Shown here: piece after piece, positions 10,723 to 19,239 of the stretch | How positions within the stretch are numbered: position 1 is the stretch's first letter | Layout: every line of letters begins with the position of its first letter | Assembly: GCA_902798915.1 (NCBI GenBank) | Contig: CADBYM010000019.1 | Coordinates: 1-54,791, forward strand | From: an uncultured Coriobacteriaceae bacterium | GTDB lineage: Bacteria > Actinomycetota > Coriobacteriia > Coriobacteriales > Atopobiaceae | Length of the DNA: 54,791 nucleotides | Direction of reading: 5' to 3' | Program-made: the position numbers and the translations under genes | The notes under the pieces: model-generated | The model's database searches: none | Told to the model about the DNA's origin: nothing | Seen by the model: only the letters and a program-made list of their open reading frames with translations

Positions 10723-11574
10723 ATGACAAACACAATACCAAGCAAGGCATTCACCCACTCGGGGATTTTTCATGCCGATGACGTATTCGGCGCGGCATTG
10801 CTGCGCCTGCTCAACCCCAACTTGGAATTGACGCGCGGCACGGCAGTACCCGAAGGCTATGACGGCATAGCATTCGACATCGGTGACGGCAGGTACGACC
10901 ACCACGGAAAGCAGAAGAAGGTCCGTTCTAACGGAAAACCCTATGCGGCATTCGGCCTCTTGTGGCGGGACTTCGGCACGCACCTGCTCGATGAAGAGGA
11001 TGCGGCGGCACTCGAACACGAGCTTGTCGAGCCCATCGACATAGCGGACAACGGAGGCACCCCATGCCTTCTGACACGACTCGTCTCGGACTTCAATCCC
11101 TATCTGCCGGCAACGACAGAGGACTTCGATGCCGCCTTTGAGGATGCAACCACATGGGCCCTCGGCATTCTGAGCCGACGCATTGACTCCATGCGTCGTG
11201 TCCGCGAGAGTCGGGATGAGGTTCGGGAATGTATGGCTGCGTGTGATGGGCGCGTGCTCGTCCTTACCAGGTACGTTCCTTGGAAGCCATTCGTGATCGG
11301 AAGCGGATATCTCTACGTCATCTCTGAGTCACCGCGCGGGGGCTACAACGTGCTGTGTGTGCCCAAGAGCATCGATTCGCGGGAATCCGTCCTGCCATTC
11401 CCCCATGCATGGCGGGGACAGCCTGCCGAAGTGCTCCATACTATTACGGGAATATGTGGCTTCACGTTCTGTCACGTAGCGGGTTTTCTGTGCGCGGCAG
11501 AAACCCTTGAGGCCGCTAAACAAATAGCCGACTTGGCAATCTCCGAGGGAAAGGACTTCGCCTATGACAAGTGA
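10723..11574 (+). CDS. MYG1-family DHH phosphoesterase, coupled to cas10
   Basis: A 283-residue protein of the MYG1/UPF0160 family, a branch of the DHH phosphoesterases; eukaryotic MYG1 is a 3'-5' RNA exonuclease. The N-terminus has HSGIFHADDVFGAALLR (metal-site aspartates), followed by AFDIGDGRYDHHGK with the DHH signature at about residues 60-70. A C-terminal domain (GYLYVISESPRGG...PFPHAWRG...ITGICGFTFCHVAGFL) matches the substrate-binding half of the family. I chose the ATG at 10723 because GGAGGTGA lies four bases upstream. Its last 11 bases overlap cas10, so the two are translationally coupled. DHH enzymes include nucleases and cyclic-dinucleotide phosphodiesterases, so it might degrade cyclic oligoadenylate or RNA here; that is inference. 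Confidence 0.85.
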   Translation: MTNTIPSKAFTHSGIFHADDVFGAALLRLLNPNLELTRGTAVPEGYDGIAFDIGDGRYDHHGKQKKVRSNGKPYAAFGLLWRDFGTHLLDEEDAAALEHELVEPIDIADNGGTPCLLTRLVSDFNPYLPATTEDFDAAFEDATTWALGILSRRIDSMRRVRESRDEVRECMAACDGRVLVLTRYVPWKPFVIGSGYLYVISESPRGGYNVLCVPKSIDSRESVLPFPHAWRGQPAEVLHTITGICGFTFCHVAGFLCAAETLEAAKQIADLAISEGKDFAYDK

Positions 11575-13102
11575 TCAGCCCGTGTTGGCGGTCTATGACT
11601 TCAGGAGCAAGCAGGAGTACATATACCGCACCAATCGCATGAAGGAAATTACGGGCGCCTCTGAGCTCATCGCAGGGATGTACAAGAAGCTTCTCGAATC
11701 CAAGGTGCTGGGCCTGAGCATTCGTGACGACTGGGACGACGATAATCCCCTGCCGGTATTCGGGAGCGATGGCATGCCGGCGCTTGCAGATGACGAGGCG
11801 GGAGCCGTGGTCTATGAGGGCGGGGGCAACCTCCTTGTGCTCTACCGTGATCGCGAGACGTACGTTGCTGCGAACAGGGTGTTTTCCAAAGCCGTTGCAG
11901 ACGAGGCGTACTCGCTCTCCATGATTGCTGGATGCGCCGAATGGGAAGCATCGAAGGACAGAGCGATTTCCAACTTCGAGTGGAACCGTAGGCGCGCATA
12001 CGAGGCACTCGATCGCTACAAGCGCATGGGTAACACGGGAACTCCATGCAACGTATTGCCTTACACATTGGTCAGCCGGGCAACGTACCAGCCCATAGTC
12101 GGCGTTCGGTCTGTAGAAGGTGACTTGATCGAGCTGACACGGGAAGCTCAGAAAAAACTCGACGCGTTTGAAGCCAAGGCAAGAGATGACCGTGATTGGG
12201 AACTGGAGGGCAAGTTCGTCGACAAGCTGGGCACGAAGAAGGGCACGGACAGCCTCATTGCCGTTCTGTACTTCGATGGCAATTCCATCGGTGAGCGCGT
12301 CAAGCGTGCCGTGCGCGACGGAGCGGCATCTCACAAAAGCGATGAACAGGTCATGCGTGAGTTCTCAAAGGAGCTGCACAAGACACTCGTTACCGAAACC
12401 GAAGAGGCCATGAAGCGGGTGATTGATGCTCTTGAGAATATGGATCAGCGTGGCTGCCGCGTCATCATCGACCATGGGGACGAGATCACACTCATCTGCA
12501 ATGCACACGCAGCTCCTCTCGCTATGAACGCCTACTTTGAGGCCATAGCAGATTCCGGATATCACGCATGCGGAGGCATGGCCATTTGCCATTCGCACGA
12601 CCCCTTCGCAGAGGTCTACCGCATCGCCGAAGAGTGTTGTGAGTCTGGCAAATCGCATAATCGCAAGGCTCAGCTCGAGGGACAGCCCGATGCAAGCTAT
12701 GTAGACTTTCACTTCTGTCGTGCGGGCATCACCGGCACGCTTGAACAGGTACGTGACGCACAGGAACAAAAACTCACTGCGCGTCCGTACATCGTCGGTG
12801 GCAGCTATGAAGCGTTTCTCGGGGCTGGCAAGGTGCTTCGCACGGCTCAGGCAGAGGGCGAACTCACCCGTACAGACCTCAAGCAGCTTAACCGAGCCAT
12901 CCTGCGTGGCAAATCTTGGTATCTCATGGAGCTGGAACGACTCAAGTCCAAGGGCGGTAGAGCCTTGCAAGCCGTTAAGGACATTGCGGGTGACTACAAG
13001 CTTGACCTGAAGCAGTTGCTCTTTGACGTTACGAGCTTCTGGGACGTATTTGACCTGTGCTTCTCAGCAAAGACGGCGACAAACAGTGAGGGAGGGATGT
13101 AA
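11564..13102 (+). CDS. cas10: Cas10, large subunit of the type III-D complex (no HD domain)
   Basis: A 512-residue small Cas10. It starts directly with a first palm domain carrying the family motif DFRSKQEYIYRTNRMKEITGAS (in two pieces, about residues 12-33), and a degenerate EGGGNLLVLY. The second, cyclase-type palm has VLYFDGNSIG (D238) and, in place of GGDD, HGDE at residues 304-307, followed by GGMAICHSHDP. No N-terminal HD nuclease is present, so no ssDNA cutting is expected. A functional palm would make cyclic oligoadenylate for the CARF proteins nearby; whether HGDE supports this is open, although E in the last position is seen in some Cas10s. Overlaps its neighbours on both sides (11 bases and 1 base). 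Confidence 0.9.
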   Translation: MTSDQPVLAVYDFRSKQEYIYRTNRMKEITGASELIAGMYKKLLESKVLGLSIRDDWDDDNPLPVFGSDGMPALADDEAGAVVYEGGGNLLVLYRDRETYVAANRVFSKAVADEAYSLSMIAGCAEWEASKDRAISNFEWNRRRAYEALDRYKRMGNTGTPCNVLPYTLVSRATYQPIVGVRSVEGDLIELTREAQKKLDAFEAKARDDRDWELEGKFVDKLGTKKGTDSLIAVLYFDGNSIGERVKRAVRDGAASHKSDEQVMREFSKELHKTLVTETEEAMKRVIDALENMDQRGCRVIIDHGDEITLICNAHAAPLAMNAYFEAIADSGYHACGGMAICHSHDPFAEVYRIAEECCESGKSHNRKAQLEGQPDASYVDFHFCRAGITGTLEQVRDAQEQKLTARPYIVGGSYEAFLGAGKVLRTAQAEGELTRTDLKQLNRAILRGKSWYLMELERLKSKGGRALQAVKDIAGDYKLDLKQLLFDVTSFWDVFDLCFSAKTATNSEGGM

Positions 13103-15246
13103 TGTCGCGCAGAAAGAAGAACAAAGGCGGAGCCCAGTCCAGACAGAGACGAAAGGAACCCCCTACCGTAACGATCGCCCCTCTCCCGCTCGATTCCTCG
13201 GAGAAGGTGTACAAGCTCACCATAAGCCTTAAATCTGACCTGTGCCCCGGTAGTGGTGACGGATTCTCGAGCGGCATAGACTCCGACATCTGTTTTGACG
13301 CGGAGGGTATGCCAGTACTCCCGGGGCGTCGTATCAAAGGTTGCCTTCGCGGGGCAGCTCTAGAGGTATACCCGGACAGTGATGACCTCATCACCCTTGT
13401 GTTCGGTGCAAGTGGCTCGGGCACCGGGGGTCTTGTTAGCGTGTCGACTGCGTGCATGGAGAATGCCGAATCGTATGGCGGGCAACAGGCGACGCTCGAT
13501 CACTATACGTATACGCGTGCGCAAACGAGTATCGACCCAAGAAGTGGCGCGGCACAGGAGAACACCTTGCGCTTCATCCGCGTGATACGTCAGTATCGTG
13601 AAGGCGGCTCCGTAGTGCGCTTCGTGGCCCCGATTACCGTGAACTTGATGGGCATCGATGAAGGCAGGCAACAGGAGGTAGAGAACTTGCTTACCGATGC
13701 CGCCCTCGCCCTCCGAAACATCGGACTGGGTAGGAATCGTGGGTTCGGAGCAGTTCGTTGCAAGCTCGATCCCTTGCCACTCCCAGAGAAGGTAGGCATG
13801 CAATACCTTAGGATACGTGAGGTGGCTGGCGAGCGTGTGGCTCTTTCCTATCGGGTGCATTTGGAAGCGCCCATCATGCTCTCGCAGCAAAGTGGCACGC
13901 GAAGCACTACCTACATTCCTGGATCATCCGTCTTTGGGTTCCTTGCACGAAAGCTCAGAGTGTACGGTGGCTTTGATGAGCTGTTCTTTGGCAGCAACCT
14001 GTATTGCTCACCGCTTTATCTCATTGACAGTGAAGGTGATCGATGTCTGCCTGCATCTCCATTCGTTGTAAAAGTAAAGGGCGGTTCTCACGATGGTCAG
14101 TTCATGAATGCGCGGGACTACGAGAGATTGGCAAATCGCGAACCAGAAGCGTGGGGCACACCCAAACCGCTCCGCGATGGATTCATCAGTCCCACTACTT
14201 GGCAGTCTGTTAAGGTCGATACACAAACGCTGTATCATCACAGCACGGTAGGGGAAGGCACGCTTTATACGCAGACTTGCATCAACGAGGGTCAAGACTT
14301 TGCGGGCTACATCGAGTGCTCACGGGCACATGCGGCTGCCATCGCTGCGGCGCTCACAAGCGGTAAGCTCTCATTCGGACGTAGCAAATCCGCCCAGTAT
14401 GCAACATGTTCGCTTGTTGAGAACCCTAAGGACTATGCAAGTTCAGATGGCACGACGCGTGTTGCCAAGGGCAGTACGTATGCCCTCCTCCTTGAGTCTG
14501 ACACGCTTGTCGTAGGCGAACAAGCGAATCATGCAACCGACCATGACACGCTGGAGGACGCGTTGAGAAATGCGCTTACCAGTGCTTGTGGCGATGCCCA
14601 ACCGTTTGCTCTCTGTGATGCCGCAGACGGTTCCGACCATCCCATAACCAACATTCGAACCACGCTAATAACGGGGTACAACGCCAAGTGGAACCAGAAA
14701 CGTCCCCACACACGCGCCTATGCCGCAGGAAGCTGTGTTGTCTTTAAGGCGCAGACGAACTGCGCAAAGGTGCCGATCGCATTCCGCATAGGTGAACGGC
14801 AGTCCGAGGGATTCGGACAAGTACGGCTCATCGATCTCGCGAAGGTACGCCCGCAGAAGCAGGCACAGGCGTCTTCCGCCAGTGCCTCCGCGGCCGAGGG
14901 AGCGCTCGAGCAGCTGAGGATCGCAACGATTGGCTTTGCCGAGAATCACCGCAGCAAGCTCTGCGCCGACCCATTCGTGGCGTCATTTGTTGGCAGGGTA
15001 GCGCTCATGGTACGTGAGTCGTCGACCGAAGAAGCATTTGACGAGCGCCTTGATTCAATCAAGGATGAGAAAAAGCGCAAGGAAGCGAAGAGCATGTGCG
15101 CCGACCTACGAACGCACCTTCAGCAGGACGGAGCTGAGCAACCCCTCACTTGGGAGGTGCACCGCGAATGCCTCGGAATGCTCTTCCGTCTGGCAAAGTA
15201 CTACCTCAAGCAGAAAGACGGAAAGGAGGCCGCGAATGGGCGTTAA
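13102..15246 (+). CDS. csx10: Csx10-like RAMP protein (type III-D)
   Basis: A 714-residue protein with a basic N-terminal tail (SRRKKNKGGAQSRQRRK) and two RAMP modules. Module 1 has SGDGFSSGIDSDICFD, then GMPVLPGRRIKGCLRGAA and a glycine-rich loop GLGRNRGFGAVR near residues 205-216. Module 2 has TYIPGSSVFGFLARKL and ends with GERQSEGFGQVRL. This is the Csx10 pattern that defines type III-D complexes, where it occupies the Cas5-like position at the crRNA 5' end. A ~120-residue helical C-terminal extension (from about residue 590) is unassigned. Its ATG overlaps the cas10 stop as TAATG. Confidence 0.82.
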   Translation: MSRRKKNKGGAQSRQRRKEPPTVTIAPLPLDSSEKVYKLTISLKSDLCPGSGDGFSSGIDSDICFDAEGMPVLPGRRIKGCLRGAALEVYPDSDDLITLVFGASGSGTGGLVSVSTACMENAESYGGQQATLDHYTYTRAQTSIDPRSGAAQENTLRFIRVIRQYREGGSVVRFVAPITVNLMGIDEGRQQEVENLLTDAALALRNIGLGRNRGFGAVRCKLDPLPLPEKVGMQYLRIREVAGERVALSYRVHLEAPIMLSQQSGTRSTTYIPGSSVFGFLARKLRVYGGFDELFFGSNLYCSPLYLIDSEGDRCLPASPFVVKVKGGSHDGQFMNARDYERLANREPEAWGTPKPLRDGFISPTTWQSVKVDTQTLYHHSTVGEGTLYTQTCINEGQDFAGYIECSRAHAAAIAAALTSGKLSFGRSKSAQYATCSLVENPKDYASSDGTTRVAKGSTYALLLESDTLVVGEQANHATDHDTLEDALRNALTSACGDAQPFALCDAADGSDHPITNIRTTLITGYNAKWNQKRPHTRAYAAGSCVVFKAQTNCAKVPIAFRIGERQSEGFGQVRLIDLAKVRPQKQAQASSASASAAEGALEQLRIATIGFAENHRSKLCADPFVASFVGRVALMVRESSTEEAFDERLDSIKDEKKRKEAKSMCADLRTHLQQDGAEQPLTWEVHRECLGMLFRLAKYYLKQKDGKEAANGR

Positions 15247-16663
15247 GACTTACTATCGCATCGAGTTCGAGACGCTCTCGGCTCTGTCGATTGGCGCGAC
15301 TGATAGCGACGTTACCGACCACGACGTAGTCCTTGACAGCAGAGGCCTGCCCCTCATTCCTGGCACGTCGCTTGCCGGTGCGTACCGAGACTTCTTCTAT
15401 GATCGCAGGGAGCCCGACGATAGGGTGGCCGAAAGCGAATGTAATCGCGTCTTTGGCAACCTAGAGACAGACGGTAGTCCGCTTCGCGTGTATGACGCTA
15501 CCTTTGAAGGTGGTAACGACATCGTCTCCATACGGGATAACGTCAGTCTCAAGGACAAAGTCGCCGTTCCCGGCCTCAAGTTTGACCGTCAAATCGTTGA
15601 GCGCGGTGCTCGCTTCGTCACGTACTTGGAGATACTTCGTGCGCCAACAGGTGATGATACGGTTGGCTGCACGCAAGAGGACGTGGGGCGCATCGTTGCT
15701 GGCCTCGATAGTGGTACTATCACCCTCGGTGCGAAGACGACGCGCGGCCTAGGACGCGTGCGTGTGACCGACTGCCGCATGCGAGAGTTTACGCTGCCCG
15801 AGGACAAGGGCTCATGGCTTCGCTTCGACATGTTTGGTGACGTAGACGAACACTGGAGCGTGAACGAAAACAGCGTCGAAGTACTAGTCTTCACGGACGC
15901 GCAGGGAAACAAATCGAGCAGGTTGGCGCAACAGGCAAATGACGATCTGGTCATAAGGCTGACTCTTGAGCTTCGCGGTGGCATCTCCGTCCGTGAGTAT
16001 ACGACCGAGGTCGAGCAAGCGGACTTCGCGCAGCTTGTTGTACACACGAATCCGGAGTCGGATAATCCCGTGCCGCTGATTCCCGGTACCAGTTGGGCAG
16101 GAGCTATCCGCTCGCGCTACGAGCAGCTTGCGAACCTGCTTCAAGTACCCTTAAGTACAACGAATGCTCTCTTCGGTTACGTGGGCAAGACCAACGAGGG
16201 CGATACGCGGACTCAGCGTTCACGCATCAGCTTCAGCGAAAGTCTCATCGAGGGCGGCGAGTGGATAACTTACACTCGCAACGCAATCGACCGCATCACG
16301 GGAGGAACGATACCGCATGCACTCTTTACCGAGCGCAGCTACTTTGGTGGTACGACCGAGCTTATGATCAGCATCGACAGGCCGGGCGACTTCGAGGCCC
16401 AAAGCCTTGAGCCGCTGCTTGCGACGTTAGCCGACCTGCACAATGGCTTTCTCGCGGTGGGAGGCCTGACGGCAGTTGGCAGAGGGCTCTTCCGCATCAA
16501 TGGGGCGCAGTCGTCTTTAACGCTCCCGGGCAAATCACTCGAGGCGTCGCGAGACGTGAGTGCCCAATTCTTCGAGGGGCTTCTTGTGGAAGGAAGCGAT
16601 GGGCTCGTGCAGCCCGACATACGAAAGCTGTCGATGATGCTTATGGGAGGTGAGGTCGCATGA
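15236..16663 (+). CDS. Tandem Cas7 (Csm3-like) RAMP protein
   Basis: A 475-residue fusion of two Cas7 modules. The first has SIGATDSDVTDHDVV, then GLPLIPGTSLAGAYRDFF and the glycine loop GAKTTRGLGRVRV; the second has PLIPGTSWAGAIRSRYEQL and ends GLTAVGRGLFRI. Such Cas7 units form the complex backbone and cut target RNA with a conserved aspartate; DSD/DHD residues near 20-26 are candidates in module 1, and the second module has no obvious equivalent. I chose the ATG at 15236, inside the end of csx10 and behind AAAGGAGG, rather than longer starts in an unrelated upstream stretch. Its stop overlaps csx19 as ATGA. Confidence 0.85.
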   Translation: MGVKTYYRIEFETLSALSIGATDSDVTDHDVVLDSRGLPLIPGTSLAGAYRDFFYDRREPDDRVAESECNRVFGNLETDGSPLRVYDATFEGGNDIVSIRDNVSLKDKVAVPGLKFDRQIVERGARFVTYLEILRAPTGDDTVGCTQEDVGRIVAGLDSGTITLGAKTTRGLGRVRVTDCRMREFTLPEDKGSWLRFDMFGDVDEHWSVNENSVEVLVFTDAQGNKSSRLAQQANDDLVIRLTLELRGGISVREYTTEVEQADFAQLVVHTNPESDNPVPLIPGTSWAGAIRSRYEQLANLLQVPLSTTNALFGYVGKTNEGDTRTQRSRISFSESLIEGGEWITYTRNAIDRITGGTIPHALFTERSYFGGTTELMISIDRPGDFEAQSLEPLLATLADLHNGFLAVGGLTAVGRGLFRINGAQSSLTLPGKSLEASRDVSAQFFEGLLVEGSDGLVQPDIRKLSMMLMGGEVA

Positions 16664-17163
16664 CCCAGACTGAACTATTGCAAGAGCTGATTGCTATGTC
16701 AGAGGAGAAAGCCGAGTGCGCGGTACTTGCCACGTTCACCGATGAGGTGACGTGGCGCGCCATGGGCGGCTTCGTGGCATACCTGACCGAGGAACGTCTT
16801 TGTCATCTGCTTGAGTTACGCGCTTACGATACTTCAGGAGAGCTGCATGCTTTGCGGGGCAGTATGGGTGCCGAGTTCGCCACGCGCGTCATCGCGGATG
16901 AGCCTGCCGATGGTTCGCTTCCCGCTGAAGATGAGCAGGGCTTCTGTCGTGACGAGTGGCAGTTCCTAGATGTTGACGAGCAGGACTCCCTGACGTGCGG
17001 CACACACTACAAGGCGACCGCGAGCGGTGAGTACGACCTTCCCGTCGCCAATGCTCGTTACATTCACGTGAGGAACTACTATCGATACGACGACGAGGGC
17101 ATCGCAACCTTCGCATACTTCCGTATCGTCGGGCTTTGCAAGAAGGGGGAAACTCATGGTTAG
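16660..17163 (+). CDS. csx19: Csx19-family protein (type III-D accessory/structural subunit)
   Basis: A 167-residue protein with the LLELRAYDTSGELHALR pattern and a following 'R-x-I-x-D' stretch (ATRVIAD), then DEWQFLDVDEQDSLT and an aromatic C-terminus ARYIHVRNYYRYDDEG. This matches the TIGR03984/Csx19 family found only in type III-D operons; length and place in the operon agree. The family has no demonstrated enzymatic role. It overlaps the tandem Cas7 by four bases and the TIGR03986 gene by eight. Confidence 0.75.
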   Translation: MTQTELLQELIAMSEEKAECAVLATFTDEVTWRAMGGFVAYLTEERLCHLLELRAYDTSGELHALRGSMGAEFATRVIADEPADGSLPAEDEQGFCRDEWQFLDVDEQDSLTCGTHYKATASGEYDLPVANARYIHVRNYYRYDDEGIATFAYFRIVGLCKKGETHG

Positions 17164-19231
17164 GCAAGCCGACAGGTTCGTTAACCCCTACACATTCATT
17201 CCGCTTGCAAGACGAACCGCTGTCACCGGTCTCGGGCCGCTAGAGGACTCCCCTGCCCCCATAACAGGTATCGTCCATTGCACGCTAGAGACGATGCGAC
17301 CCATCGCTGTTCCCGGCGCCCAGCCAAAGGACGGCCCCATTCCCTTCTTTAGGATCGCCGGCGTTCCAGCAATCCCAGGCAGTTCGCTGCGCGGCTGCAT
17401 CCGCAGCGTTTTCGAGGTGGTAACCGCCTCCTGTGTGCGCACGAACGCTGAATACCTGCACTCGACTTCAGGACTCAAGAATCCGGGATTGCTGACAAAG
17501 CGCAAGGATGGGTCATACGAGTTGTTCGATGCCGTTCGTTACCGCGTAAAGAAGGACAGCTTGGCCCGTGGTCGAAAGACCGGTGATAGAGTTCGGTTCG
17601 AAGGCAAAAAAGGCAAAAGCAGCACCAGTGGCACCGTTACTGATATCGAATCATGGTGCCATCACACCGGGTGGTTCCTCCACGTCAACACGATCGATAC
17701 CGGTGAGCCGAACCACCCGAGCGTCTTTGAACAAGGCAAATCGCTTGGAGTCGTGGAGGCTCGCTACGTCGAAGAGGCACTGTGTAAGAACATTGAAAAA
17801 TACAACAAGAAGGATGAAGAGACAAAGCGACAGAAGAGGACTGCAGAGGAAGGCGAAGCTCCAAGGAATGTCTATGCGCAGGAATACGAGGAAGCCTTCG
17901 AGCGCATGAAGCTCGGAGACGGGATGCTTCCCGTATGGTATGGAGTGCAGACTAGCGGAAGCGTCAAGTCGTATCAGTTCTCGTGGGCGCAGGTGTCACG
18001 AAGCGTGTATCCCGTATCGCCGAAAGACCTTGTGGCAGAGAAAGGTCTCTCATCCTGCACGTCTGAGAAGCATGCCTGCCCTGCGTGTGCCCTCTTTGGG
18101 TTCATTCCAGACGGAAACGGTGATGGCGCGGCGCGCGCAAGTCGCGTGCGCTTCTCTGATGCGACACTTGCGAAGGGAAGCCCATGCGAGTTCATAAAAC
18201 ATAGTGACGGCATGGATCCTTACCTTCTGCCCCTCATGGAGCCTCGCCAGTCTGCCTTCGAGATGTACTTAAGAAACGAGAAGTACCCACATGCATTTAC
18301 GCCTGAGTCTGTCGGCACTGAGCTTGCCGGTAGAAAAGCCTACTGGCATCACCAAAGCCAGATCCAATGGGGAGAGTCACAGCAAACGATGTCGGGAGAA
18401 CAGCTCACGCAGCGTATGGAAGTGCTTGCCGATGGGGCGAGGTTCAGCTTCAACGTCTATGTCGATGGTGTCACGAAGGAGCAATTGAACACCTTGCTCT
18501 GGGTGCTCACGTTCGGACAGTACTGGACCGGTGGCGATGCATGCTGGCACCTAATCGGTCATGGCAAGCCAGTCGGGCTGGGATCGGTTCGCATCACCGT
18601 TGAGAGCATCCATACGCGCACTGTTGACACGCAAGGCTATCGCGTACTTGATGTCCCGTCGTGGAAGATGGACCTTGCTGCGGTTGAAAAGCTCTTTGAT
18701 GCGCCTTCCGTTCGAGCACTCAAGCGTGTGGCCAATCACACTGCCATCCCCGCCACAAGTGACATTTCGTATCCGGCAACCACATCCGGAGGCGACATCT
18801 TCGAATGGTTTGCGGACAACCGTGACCCGTTCAATCGCCAGGCCAGTCTCCCCAAATATGCTATGGGCCTACCGAGTGTCGATGCGCCTAACCAGACGAT
18901 AATCCGAAAGCCATCAATGCAAATGCCAAAGAGCGTAAGTACTCCTGTACCTCGTTTTATCGATTCGCGTGAAGGCGAGAGCGAACTTGAGGACAAGCCG
19001 CGCCGCATCGAGGGAGTTCTCAAGCTCATTGGTTCGAGCAGGAACACAGGCATGAAGTATGGCCATGCTATTGTGGATGGAGAGCAATTCTTCTGTCGAA
19101 GCGATTGGTCTCCCAAAATCGAGCGCAACGAGTGGAATAGCAAGTTCAAGACGGGGACGCGGGTCACGTTCGAGAAGGGGAAGAATCCCGATCGAGACCA
19201 AAACGCGGCATTCAACATCGAGTTCATATAG
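17156..19231 (+). CDS. TIGR03986-family RAMP protein with C-terminal OB/cold-shock-like domain
   Basis: A 691-residue type III-D RAMP. It begins FVNPYTFIPLAR, the signature start of TIGR03986 proteins, then GVPAIPGSSLRGCIRSVFE, and in the middle CPACALFGFIPDG plus GHGKPVGLGSVRI, the RAMP glycine loop. An insertion rich in K and E lies near residues 200-240. Residues ~610-691 form a separate module (RRIEGVLKLIG, KYGHAIVDGEQFFCRSDW, TRVTFEKGKN, NAAFNIEFI) with the strand order of a cold-shock OB fold, a usual single-strand RNA binder. The CSD assignment is my inference. Start ATG at 17156 overlaps csx19 by eight bases. Last complex gene before the CARF-HEPN effector. Confidence 0.8.
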   Translation: MVRQADRFVNPYTFIPLARRTAVTGLGPLEDSPAPITGIVHCTLETMRPIAVPGAQPKDGPIPFFRIAGVPAIPGSSLRGCIRSVFEVVTASCVRTNAEYLHSTSGLKNPGLLTKRKDGSYELFDAVRYRVKKDSLARGRKTGDRVRFEGKKGKSSTSGTVTDIESWCHHTGWFLHVNTIDTGEPNHPSVFEQGKSLGVVEARYVEEALCKNIEKYNKKDEETKRQKRTAEEGEAPRNVYAQEYEEAFERMKLGDGMLPVWYGVQTSGSVKSYQFSWAQVSRSVYPVSPKDLVAEKGLSSCTSEKHACPACALFGFIPDGNGDGAARASRVRFSDATLAKGSPCEFIKHSDGMDPYLLPLMEPRQSAFEMYLRNEKYPHAFTPESVGTELAGRKAYWHHQSQIQWGESQQTMSGEQLTQRMEVLADGARFSFNVYVDGVTKEQLNTLLWVLTFGQYWTGGDACWHLIGHGKPVGLGSVRITVESIHTRTVDTQGYRVLDVPSWKMDLAAVEKLFDAPSVRALKRVANHTAIPATSDISYPATTSGGDIFEWFADNRDPFNRQASLPKYAMGLPSVDAPNQTIIRKPSMQMPKSVSTPVPRFIDSREGESELEDKPRRIEGVLKLIGSSRNTGMKYGHAIVDGEQFFCRSDWSPKIERNEWNSKFKTGTRVTFEKGKNPDRDQNAAFNIEFI

Positions 19232-19239
19232 GAGCACAC

